This document shows positions 9,044 through 15,975 of a DNA stretch of 64,000 nt, in pieces. Numbering within the stretch: the stretch's first letter is position 1; every line of letters begins with the position of its first letter. The DNA is taken from the NCBI GenBank assembly GCA_021151535.1, contig JAGKXC010000002.1, forward strand, positions 1 through 64,000, given 5' to 3'. Below the pieces are notes generated by a model that was given only the letters and a program-made list of their open reading frames with translations, made no database searches and had not been told where the DNA came from. The stretch is from Sphingobacteriia bacterium. GTDB lineage: Bacteria; Bacteroidota; Bacteroidia; NS11-12g; UBA955. The position numbers and the translations under genes are program-made.

Positions 9044-11056
9044 TTAATTTTGATGGATATTCATCCATTTTTCAACCCATTTGGTTTTGCCTTGTTGAAC
9101 CTGAATTAGGTACATTCCAGCAGATAATTCTGGTAAAGAAATCCAAGGAAGGAGAGAATGATTAGGTTCTAGTTGGATTGATTTTATTAACTGACCTTGG
9201 AAATTGTAAATGGAGATTTCTGATTTTCCAAGACTTGGGTTAATACCAGATTTTTCTAAGTCTAAACCAAATTCACCTTGTGAGGGATTGGGGATGATTT
9301 TGATTTTTCCTGTGGTAGGAAGTTGCGATAGATCTTGGCTATTTAGGCTGTAACCAACCGTAAAATCATAGTTGATATCTGTTCCGAAATCGCCATTAAA
9401 AATTTTCAAAGATTGTCCGGTTGTACCATTTCTAAGTGCCAAAGTTCCTGTGCCATCTGCAGTGTTGGCCCACCAGCTGATGCCATCTTCATTTAGGAAA
9501 TAGCTCTCAGGTGGAACACCCGTATCAGAGAATTGGAAGGTAAAGCATCCATTATAGAAATAGAAAGTATCGCGATTGATGGTGTTTGCTGTTGTAAAAT
9601 TCTTTTTCTCATAAACAATATGCCCTGCAGCATCTAAGAATCTGTAGGAGTTTTCTGATGGGGCATTGTTGGTTCTAAAAAGCACCACAATTTTATTTGG
9701 TAATAATGGTGGTGTAGGTGGCAAATTAGAACGTAACTTATTGTTGCTAATATTGGTTTCAATTTGTTGATTTGATTCCATTAATTCCACTTCAAATTGA
9801 GTAGAGGTATGAGTAAAATCAACACCATAACTCAAGCGGATATTTTGTTTTTGATTGGGCGATAAAGTACCTGTCCAATAATGTGTTTTGGAATTTCCAC
9901 CGACAACACCGTATTTGAAGTAAAGGTTATGAATGGTATCTGTGCCATTGTTTCTAACAATTATTTCAGGTTCGCCGCACATGGGGTTAACCCTAGCATA
10001 TTGTGGATCTGTTGAAGGCCTTATAATTTCTTCAATAGCAACATCATGTTTGTGAGTGAAATCGCCATAAGTAATGCGATAAGCAGAGATCATATAATTT
10101 GCGCCTCCGCTTGTTGTAGCATAATGCTGCATATCAAGATCGAAACTATGAGCCAAGGTATCTGCATTTGGCATTTCAAAATTATAATCCCAAACGGATT
10201 GCCCAGGACACCAATTGGTTCTATCGTAAATCCAAGTTCCATTTTGTGGGAAAACGGGGTTGCTGCCACAGTCGTCACGCCAAACATAGGATGAATCTAG
10301 TATTTGAGAATCTATGGTTAAATATCGCATTTTGGGGCAGAATTCGGCACAATTTTCAGGTTTGTCCATACCATGGCCGGTTTGAATAATTTTAAAACGG
10401 GTAGTTTTGGCAGCTGAGGCGATTTTTGGATCTAATTTCCAATGATATTCCGGAACGCGTGCGTCAAAAATGGAATCGTTGCCATAAGGTGGATTGATGG
10501 TATAAATTCTTTCAATATCAAGAACTGGGCGTGTTTCAGGCCCTTCTATCATAAAGAAATTAAGGTTTATAACCCAACCTCTTCCGTTTCTTGCCTCATA
10601 GCCGGTGTGTTGATACCATATTTCAATGGAATCGCGGAAAAGTTGCTGAAAGTCTGTAATATCAAATCTCCAGGTATGTTTCCAAGAGGCATTGAATCCC
10701 AAGCCGTAAGGAGTAATTAATCGCATGATTTCCCAACCCAGTGAATCGTTAAAAGTTCCTTTTCTTTTTCCAATTCGAATGTAATTTAGGTAATCCCATT
10801 CGCCACAGGTCATGCCTGAAGGGCATTGAAAAGATAATTCTGCATACATTTTTTGGTATGAACCGGATTTTGGAAACTGCCCCCATCCATAATAGTTTGT
10901 ACTGCCTCGAGAAGGATCTGTTTGTATTAAAACTTGTTGGTGGGTATTTACAATTGTGGTATCTCCTGTTTTTGCATAAATGGTTGAGCTAAAAATGCTT
11001 AAAATGGAGAATAGGAAAAAATTGAAAGAATATTGGGCGATAAATCTGTTTGCCAT
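9044..11056 (-). CDS. Secreted peptide-N-glycosidase F-like protein with T9SS sorting domain
   Basis: Related to PNGase F, which cleaves N-linked glycans from Asn of glycoproteins. The 670-residue protein has a signal peptide (cleavage near IYA-KT). The N-terminal PNGase half is marked by CPSGMTCGEWDYLNYI and the C-terminal half by GHGMD (227-231) followed by CAEFC (236-240), close to the corresponding stretch of PNGase F. The middle (about 370-460) is an adhesion-like domain. The last 80 residues (IIPNPSQGEFGLDLE ... LSAGMYLIQVQQGKTKWVEKW) are a type A T9SS sorting domain, so it is exported to the surface or medium. It has its own near-leaderless promoter. Activity on a specific glycan is inferred. 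Confidence 0.88.
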   Translation of the reverse strand: MANRFIAQYSFNFFLFSILSIFSSTIYAKTGDTTIVNTHQQVLIQTDPSRGSTNYYGWGQFPKSGSYQKMYAELSFQCPSGMTCGEWDYLNYIRIGKRKGTFNDSLGWEIMRLITPYGLGFNASWKHTWRFDITDFQQLFRDSIEIWYQHTGYEARNGRGWVINLNFFMIEGPETRPVLDIERIYTINPPYGNDSIFDARVPEYHWKLDPKIASAAKTTRFKIIQTGHGMDKPENCAEFCPKMRYLTIDSQILDSSYVWRDDCGSNPVFPQNGTWIYDRTNWCPGQSVWDYNFEMPNADTLAHSFDLDMQHYATTSGGANYMISAYRITYGDFTHKHDVAIEEIIRPSTDPQYARVNPMCGEPEIIVRNNGTDTIHNLYFKYGVVGGNSKTHYWTGTLSPNQKQNIRLSYGVDFTHTSTQFEVELMESNQQIETNISNNKLRSNLPPTPPLLPNKIVVLFRTNNAPSENSYRFLDAAGHIVYEKKNFTTANTINRDTFYFYNGCFTFQFSDTGVPPESYFLNEDGISWWANTADGTGTLALRNGTTGQSLKIFNGDFGTDINYDFTVGYSLNSQDLSQLPTTGKIKIIPNPSQGEFGLDLEKSGINPSLGKSEISIYNFQGQLIKSIQLEPNHSLLPWISLPELSAGMYLIQVQQGKTKWVEKWMNIHQN

Positions 11057-11062
11057 TACTTA

Positions 11063-11093
11063 CAAAGAAATGACAAACTGCCTTATCAAGCAA
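11063..11093 (-). promoter_or_regulatory. Promoter of the PNGase F-like gene
   Basis: Minus-strand TTG (11093-11091), 20 nt, then TTTCTTTG (11070-11063), one mismatch from TAnnTTTG. It ends 6 nt before the ATG at 11056 and overlaps the end of the upstream DUF2452 gene. Confidence 0.4.
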
Positions 11094-11598
11094 GAATTTC
11101 CCAAGTTTTATCAGCTAGTAATCTTACAGTGTGAATCCATGATTCAAAGGGCATTTGCTTTCCCCATTCATACGGGGCAACCATTGAAAGAACTTGGGTG
11201 CCGTCGGATTTTTGGTATAGGTGATAGATTCCGTGAATAACAGGTTCGAAATTGATTTCTGCTTTGTAAATGGAATGAGAAATTGCCAAACGTTCTTCAA
11301 TGGCTTTTGCTTGTTCAATGAGCAATGCCGCTTGTTTTTTAAGCATGGTAATTTGCTGCTCGGCTTGGTATTGCATGCTTTCATGTGCATTGGCCTTAAG
11401 TAAGCGTTTATCTATCGGTTCGATTTTTGGTGAAGTAACGGACAAAGCATAAGGTGCAGCGTGAAGTTCACCTTGATAGATAGCTTCTCTTAAAAAACGA
11501 GGACGTGTATCAATTGTATCAGAATCAGCAGCGGTCAAATCTTCCAATGTTGGAAGAGGTTTTTCATTTTCCATTGGCGACTGATGATGGGTTTCCAT
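11086..11598 (-). CDS. DUF2452 family protein
   Basis: A 170-residue cytoplasmic protein of the DUF2452 family, function unknown. It has an acidic N-terminus, then RFLREAIYQGELHAAPYALSVTSPKI, a helical stretch (LLKANAHESMQYQAEQQITMLKKQAALLIEQAKAIEERL) and a C-terminal domain ending WGKQMPFESWIHTVRLLADKTWEIL. The combination of an N-terminal hydrophilic part, a helix and a final HGIYHLYQKSDG...SMVAPYEWG block is what identifies the family. It begins 29 nt after the asd stop, so it is probably the last gene of the asd transcription unit. Confidence 0.82.
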   Translation of the reverse strand: METHHQSPMENEKPLPTLEDLTAADSDTIDTRPRFLREAIYQGELHAAPYALSVTSPKIEPIDKRLLKANAHESMQYQAEQQITMLKKQAALLIEQAKAIEERLAISHSIYKAEINFEPVIHGIYHLYQKSDGTQVLSMVAPYEWGKQMPFESWIHTVRLLADKTWEILA

Positions 11599-11627
11599 AA
11601 TCAGTTAACAATTGAATGTAGAATTTG

Positions 11628-12620
11628 TTAGGAAATCCAAGTATTTTTTACCAAAATTTCTGCGATTTGAACCGCATTGGTAGCTGCACCTTTTCTTAAG
11701 TTGTCCGAAACAACCCACATATTAATGGTATTGGGTGCAGATTCGTCTAGTCTTAATCGCCCTACAAAAACATCGTCCTTGTCATGCGCGGTTAGAGGCA
11801 TAGGGTAGAGGTTGATGGAGGGGTTGTCTTGCAAAGTGATTCCGGGTTCTTGCAACAGAATTTCTTTGATTTCCTGAATGGAAACTGGATTTTGGAAACT
11901 GGCGTTAATGCTTTCTGAATGTCCGCCAACGGTAGGAATTCTCACAGTGGTTGCGGTGATTTTCAACTGGGGATGATCCATGATTTTTTTTGTTTCCATC
12001 ATCATTTTCATCTCCTCTTTGGTGTAACCATTGTCTTGAAAAACATCGATATGAGGCAACACATTTAAATCGATTGGGTGGGGATAAACTTTATCGCCCT
12101 GAATTCCGGCGCGTTCATTAAATAATTGGGAAACAGCTTTTTGCCCTGTTCCAGTAACGCTTTGATAAGTAGAAACCACAACGCGTTGTAGGTTAAATTT
12201 TTTGTGTAAAGGATTGAGAGCTACAACCATTTGAATGGTTGAGCAGTTGGGATTTGCGATGATGAAGCTGTCTTTTTTTAGGTGATGGGCATTTACCTCA
12301 GGAACTACCAAAGGAATATTGGGTTCCATTCTCCAAGCGGAAGAATTATCAACCACATAGCATCCAATTTCCGCGAATTTCGGTGCCCATTCTTTGCTTA
12401 CAGTTCCGCCTGCAGAGAATATGGCTAATTGTGGTTTTAATGAGATAGCGGTTTCGGCGGTTACAACAGTATAATCTTTACCTTTAAAACTAACCTTTTT
12501 ACCAGCACTGTGAGAAGAGGCTACTGGGATTAATTCAGTTACTGGGAAATTTCTTTCTGTTAGAATTTCTAGCATTTTCGTGCCCACCAGGCCAGTGGCA
12601 CCTACTACGGCTACTCTCAT
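11628..12620 (-). CDS. asd: Aspartate-semialdehyde dehydrogenase
   Basis: Reduces aspartyl phosphate to aspartate semialdehyde with NADPH, feeding lysine/diaminopimelate, threonine and methionine synthesis. The 330 residues show the nucleotide-binding GATGLVG (7-13), the catalytic Cys126 in ANPNCSTIQ, the QSVTGTGQ loop, and the substrate-binding RIPTVGGHSESI region. Length matches the family (about 330-340). It lies 20 nt downstream of a small lipoprotein gene and 29 nt upstream of the DUF2452 gene, in a minus-strand cluster without other lysine-pathway genes. Confidence 0.97.
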   Translation of the reverse strand: MRVAVVGATGLVGTKMLEILTERNFPVTELIPVASSHSAGKKVSFKGKDYTVVTAETAISLKPQLAIFSAGGTVSKEWAPKFAEIGCYVVDNSSAWRMEPNIPLVVPEVNAHHLKKDSFIIANPNCSTIQMVVALNPLHKKFNLQRVVVSTYQSVTGTGQKAVSQLFNERAGIQGDKVYPHPIDLNVLPHIDVFQDNGYTKEEMKMMMETKKIMDHPQLKITATTVRIPTVGGHSESINASFQNPVSIQEIKEILLQEPGITLQDNPSINLYPMPLTAHDKDDVFVGRLRLDESAPNTINMWVVSDNLRKGAATNAVQIAEILVKNTWIS

Positions 12621-12640
12621 TTTTTAAAATTATATCTAAT

Positions 12641-12847
12641 TTATTGTGAATCTTTTGCAAGGCTATCTTGCATCATCAATTGTTCGAATCCTAGTTCTTG
12701 AGAAGTTGAATCAGTGGAATCTTGTTCTTGTTTTTCTTCTGCAGAATATGCGCCTTCGGGGTTGTTGGAACAACTACTTAATGAAGCTATCGCTGTGGAA
12801 GTCAGGGCAATAACAGCTATTAAAAGGAATTTGTTGGTAGAATTCAT
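12641..12847 (-). CDS. Small lipoprotein, 68 aa
   Basis: From the ATG at 12847 the protein has an n-region (MNSTNKF), a hydrophobic core (LLIAVIALTSTAIA) and the lipobox LSSC, leaving a mature acidic peptide of about 42 residues rich in Glu, Asp, Gln and Ser. I reject a longer start at 12898, because it would overlap the preceding gene and bury the signal peptide. Function unknown; no domain is visible in the mature part. It sits between the TrpF-like gene and asd, with short gaps suggesting cotranscription. Confidence 0.65.
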   Translation of the reverse strand: MNSTNKFLLIAVIALTSTAIASLSSCSNNPEGAYSAEEKQEQDSTDSTSQELGFEQLMMQDSLAKDSQ

Positions 12848-12875
12848 ATTGAAATTGTTAGAGGATGGAAAATAA

Positions 12876-13430
12876 TTAGAAAATATCGAGCTTTTCAAAA
12901 AGTAAGGTTAAGTTATCGAAGTTTTTCATGCCTACTACTTCTTCTTTTTGGCAGTTGATGGAGATGTTTTCCCAACCCTTTTCAATAACTGTTTCTGGAT
13001 TAGTAAGTAAATCAGAAATATTAATAATGACGTGATCTTGATTGTCTGTTACCGAAACATTTGGGGTTGCGATATGATGCATAAAAGTTGTGGTAGATGG
13101 ATTTTCTTTAGCCATATTGGTTGGCTCGCTACATTGGATAATCCAATCCCATTGTGATGATTCTGGGAACGCAGATTTTATGGTATCGATCATGTTTTCT
13201 GGACATTCAATTCCATCAACGGGTAATATGGTGATCCAGCTTTTGATGGTTTCAAAATCTATATTGGAATTTATTTCAAGGATAAGTTTGGGTCCGGCGC
13301 ACCAACCGATAATTTCTTGAACTTTTGCGATGGGGAGCGTATCCACTGTAAAGCCAATCCATTCTGCCATGGCAGCGGCGGCATATCTGGCATCGGATAA
13401 ATCCTGAATGTTATTGAATTTGATTTTCAT
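12876..13430 (-). CDS. TrpF-like beta/alpha protein lacking the catalytic Cys
   Basis: The N-terminus MKIKFNNIQDLSDARYAAAAMAEWIGFTVD aligns by eye with phosphoribosylanthranilate isomerase (KxCGI, a D-A region, then GADxLGFxF). The catalytic Cys of the KICG motif is replaced by Asn (KFNN), and Gly-rich phosphate-binding motifs are not evident in the C-terminal half. At 184 residues it is slightly shorter than TrpF (about 200). No other trp gene is near; its neighbours are pdhC upstream and a lipoprotein gene and asd downstream. It is probably a non-catalytic or repurposed relative, not a working TrpF. The start is ATG 13430. Confidence 0.6.
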   Translation of the reverse strand: MKIKFNNIQDLSDARYAAAAMAEWIGFTVDTLPIAKVQEIIGWCAGPKLILEINSNIDFETIKSWITILPVDGIECPENMIDTIKSAFPESSQWDWIIQCSEPTNMAKENPSTTTFMHHIATPNVSVTDNQDHVIINISDLLTNPETVIEKGWENISINCQKEEVVGMKNFDNLTLLFEKLDIF

Positions 13431-13453
13431 TTCGGGGCGATTTTAAAAGGGTT

Positions 13454-13478
13454 AAAAAAAAAGGCTGCGATTGCAGCC
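13454..13478 (-). terminator. Rho-independent terminator after pdhC
   Basis: On the minus strand GGCTGC-AATC-GCAGCC (13478-13463) is followed by nine T (13462-13454), 13 nt after the E2 stop codon. Confidence 0.88.
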
Positions 13479-13491
13479 CTTTTCAATATTG

Positions 13492-14724
13492 TTATACCAA
13501 TAGTGTAACGGGCTCTTCCAAGTAGTCTTTAAGTGTTTTCAGGAATTGTGCACCTGAAGCACCGTCTACTACCCTGTGATCGCAACTTAAAGTTACCTTC
13601 ATCACTTTTACAGGTTTGATTTCTCCGTTTACAACACCTACAGTTTCTTTTACACCGCCAACTGCAAGAATGCAAGCATCTGGGGGGTTAATGATAGCGG
13701 TGAATTCTTCAATGCCAAACATGCCTAAGTTAGAAATGGTGAATGTATTTCCAGCCCAATCTTGGGGTTGTAATTTTTTCTCTTTGGCTTTTTTGCCGTA
13801 ATCTTTCACTTCTGCAGAGATTTGAGAAAGTGATTTGTTATCGGCAAACCTTACAACAGGAACCAACAATCCATCTTCAACAGCCATAGCCACGCCTATA
13901 TGGATGTGGTGGTTATATCTGATTTTTGTTCCTAACCAACTAGAATTGATGGTTGGATGTTTTCTCAATGAAGCTGCAGCTGCTTTTACTACCAAATCGT
14001 TCATAGAGATTTTTACATCGCTAATTTGATTCATTTGTTCGCGGGCAACTACTGCTTTGTCCATATTAATTTCTACGGTTAAGTAGAAGTGAGGAGCAGT
14101 AAATTTAGATTCGGCCAATCTTGAAGCGATTGTTTTTCTCATTTGAGAAACATTCACTTCATGATAACTTTCAACTCCAGAAACGGCAGGTGCAGCCACA
14201 TTAGTGCTAGCAGAAGCTGATGGTGTAAAGTTTTCGATATCTTTTTTAATGATTCTGCCATTTTCGCCAGAACCGGTAACTTCTTGGATGTTGATTCCTT
14301 TGTCTTCAGCTAATTTCTTTGCCAAAGGTGAAGCTTTAAGGCGATCGTTGTTGGTAGCTGCAGGAGTAGTTGCCGCTGATGGAACTGTGGTTGATGTTGC
14401 AACTGGCTGTGTGGCGGCGGGTTCTGCGCTCGGCGCAGGGCTTGCTGCAGCAGGAGCTGCAGAAAGCAAAGATTGAAAATCTTCACCCGCCGCTCCTACG
14501 ATAGCGATAATTGAGTCTACTGGTGTGGCTTCGCCTTCAGAAACTGCAAGGTGAAGAATGGTGCCTTTTGCGTAAACTTCCATGTCCATCGTGGCTTTGT
14601 CGGTCTCAACCTCAGCCAAAATGTCGCCACTTTTTACACTATCGCCTACTTTATAATTCCATTTTACAATGACACCCTCGGTCATGGTGTCACTCATCTT
14701 AGGTAATTTTACAACTTCTGCCAT
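13492..14724 (-). CDS. pdhC: Pyruvate dehydrogenase complex E2, dihydrolipoamide acetyltransferase
   Basis: Transfers acetyl from the lipoyl arm to CoA in the pyruvate dehydrogenase complex. Domains: one N-terminal lipoyl domain with VETDKATMDMEV (lipoyl Lys about residue 43), an Ala/Pro-rich linker (about 88-125), a peripheral subunit-binding domain (KASPLAKKLAEDKGINIQEVTGSGENGRIIKKDI, about 130-165), a second linker and the catalytic domain ending in the active-site HRVVDGASGAQFL. I chose ATG 14724 (410 residues) because MAEVVKLPKMSDTMTEG is the family start and a promoter lies just upstream. The LPKMSDTMTEG type points to pyruvate, not 2-oxoglutarate. E1 and E3 are not in the window. Confidence 0.94.
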   Translation of the reverse strand: MAEVVKLPKMSDTMTEGVIVKWNYKVGDSVKSGDILAEVETDKATMDMEVYAKGTILHLAVSEGEATPVDSIIAIVGAAGEDFQSLLSAAPAAASPAPSAEPAATQPVATSTTVPSAATTPAATNNDRLKASPLAKKLAEDKGINIQEVTGSGENGRIIKKDIENFTPSASASTNVAAPAVSGVESYHEVNVSQMRKTIASRLAESKFTAPHFYLTVEINMDKAVVAREQMNQISDVKISMNDLVVKAAAASLRKHPTINSSWLGTKIRYNHHIHIGVAMAVEDGLLVPVVRFADNKSLSQISAEVKDYGKKAKEKKLQPQDWAGNTFTISNLGMFGIEEFTAIINPPDACILAVGGVKETVGVVNGEIKPVKVMKVTLSCDHRVVDGASGAQFLKTLKDYLEEPVTLLV

Positions 14725-14739
14725 GTGATAATTGGGATA

Positions 14740-14747
14740 CAAACTTA
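14740..14747 (-). promoter_or_regulatory. -7 element of the pdhC promoter
   Basis: Minus-strand TAAGTTTG fits TAnnTTTG and ends 15 nt before the ATG at 14724. I see no TTG at the expected -33 spacing. Confidence 0.4.
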
Positions 14748-14871
14748 CAAGTTTTTTCTTTTGAATGTGCTTTTCTAGGTTGGAAAATTGCCTTTCGGGT
14801 TGGTTTTTGTATTGTTTTGTTCAACAAATCACAATTTGGTTTATTTGGTTTCTTATCAATGAATTAGTTAC

Positions 14872-14894
14872 ATAAGTGTTTTGATGACACTTAT
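14872..14894. repeat. 8-bp perfect inverted repeat upstream of pdhC/thyA
   Basis: ATAAGTGT and ACACTTAT are separated by 7 nt. It lies about 150 nt from the pdhC start and 230 nt from the thyA start, in a divergent gap. It may be an operator or just a small hairpin; no U-tract follows. Confidence 0.4.
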
Positions 14895-14985
14895 TTGGGT
14901 GTGAATCTTAGGTTTTAAGCTGCAGAATTCTTGATTCCACATTATGATATTCTTACTTAAAATCTATTGATAGAATTGGGCGATG

Positions 14986-15005
14986 TAAACGAACTTATAC
15001 GTTTA
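14986..15005. repeat. 6-bp inverted repeat upstream of thyA
   Basis: TAAACG and CGTTTA are separated by 8 nt (20 bp overall), a dyad of the size expected for a dimeric regulator site, about 115 nt before the thyA ATG. Chance occurrence in AT-rich DNA cannot be excluded. Confidence 0.3.
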
Positions 15006-15120
15006 AAAACGCTTGAAATTCAAAGGATTCTTGGGAGGGTGGTAATTTTATAGTATCATTGTAGTAAGGATTTTTGGAGCTAAAAAATTCATTAATTCCT
15101 TGATATTCAATTTTATAAAA

Positions 15121-15927
15121 ATGGACTTTACAGGTTTTGAGTACGAGAAATTTTTGCAACATGTTTTAGAACATGGTAATAGAAAAACGGATAGAACGGG
15201 CACTGGTACCATCAGCGTTTTTGGTGGGCAGTTGCGTTTTGATCTACAAAAGGGTTTCCCACTCATAACTACCAAGAAAGTGCATTTAAAAAGCATTATC
15301 TATGAATTACTTTGGTTTTTGAAAGGTGAAACCAATATCCAATATTTGAAAGAAAACGGAGTAAGTATTTGGGATGAATGGGCTGATGAAAATGGTGAAT
15401 TGGGTCCTGTTTACGGAAAACAATGGCGCTCTTGGGAAGCAAAAGACGGACGGGTAATTGACCAAATTAGTGAAGCATTGCATTTGATTAAAAATAGTCC
15501 TGATAGTAGAAGGATTTTAGTGAATGCTTGGAATGTGGGTGAAATTGATAAAATGGCTTTGATGCCTTGCCATACCATGTTTCAATTCTACGTTGCAGAC
15601 GGAAAATTGAGTTGCCAATTGTATCAAAGAAGTGCTGATTTGTTTTTAGGTGTGCCTTTTAATATTGCCAGTTACGCATTGTTAACCATGATGATGGCAC
15701 AGGTTTGTGGATTGCAATATGGCGATTTTGTGCATACGTTTGGCGATGCGCATATCTATTCGAATCATATGGATCAAGTGAATCTGCAACTTTCTCGTGA
15801 GCCAAAACCTTATCCAACGATGAGGTTAAATCCTGAGATTAAAGAGCTTTTCAACTTTACCTTTGAGGACTTTACCTTAGAAGGATATGAACCATGGCCA
15901 GGAATTAAAGCGCCTGTTGCAATTTAA
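15121..15927 (+). CDS. thyA: Thymidylate synthase ThyA
   Basis: Converts dUMP to dTMP with methylene-tetrahydrofolate. The 268 residues (E. coli: 264) include [18 protein letters not shown], the phosphate-binding Arg pair in [11 protein letters not shown], the active-site Cys150 in [29 protein letters not shown], and the conserved C-terminal KAPVAI. I chose ATG 15121 because the family starts only a few residues before the [12 protein letters not shown] helix; an in-frame TTG at 15100 would add only IFNFIK-type residues. No folA lies nearby; a TonB receptor gene follows after 48 nt. Confidence 0.98.
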   Translation: MDFTGFEYEKFLQHVLEHGNRKTDRTGTGTISVFGGQLRFDLQKGFPLITTKKVHLKSIIYELLWFLKGETNIQYLKENGVSIWDEWADENGELGPVYGKQWRSWEAKDGRVIDQISEALHLIKNSPDSRRILVNAWNVGEIDKMALMPCHTMFQFYVADGKLSCQLYQRSADLFLGVPFNIASYALLTMMMAQVCGLQYGDFVHTFGDAHIYSNHMDQVNLQLSREPKPYPTMRLNPEIKELFNFTFEDFTLEGYEPWPGIKAPVAI

Positions 15928-15975
15928 TTTATATAACTTTTGTAAACCTCCCAGAGGTGGTTTTGAAAATATTCA

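Larger units (their letters stand above)
14748..15120. other. Long divergent intergenic region between pdhC and thyA
   Basis: This 370-nt gap has no convincing gene. It holds two inverted repeats listed separately and one GGGCGAT heptamer at 14978-14984. GATTTTTG at 15069-15076 is a poor match for a thyA -7 element with no -33 at good spacing. No tRNA or riboswitch is recognisable. Confidence 0.6.

Noticed and set aside
12876..13430. Annotation as an active phosphoribosylanthranilate isomerase
   Set aside because: The catalytic Cys motif is absent and no trp gene is nearby.
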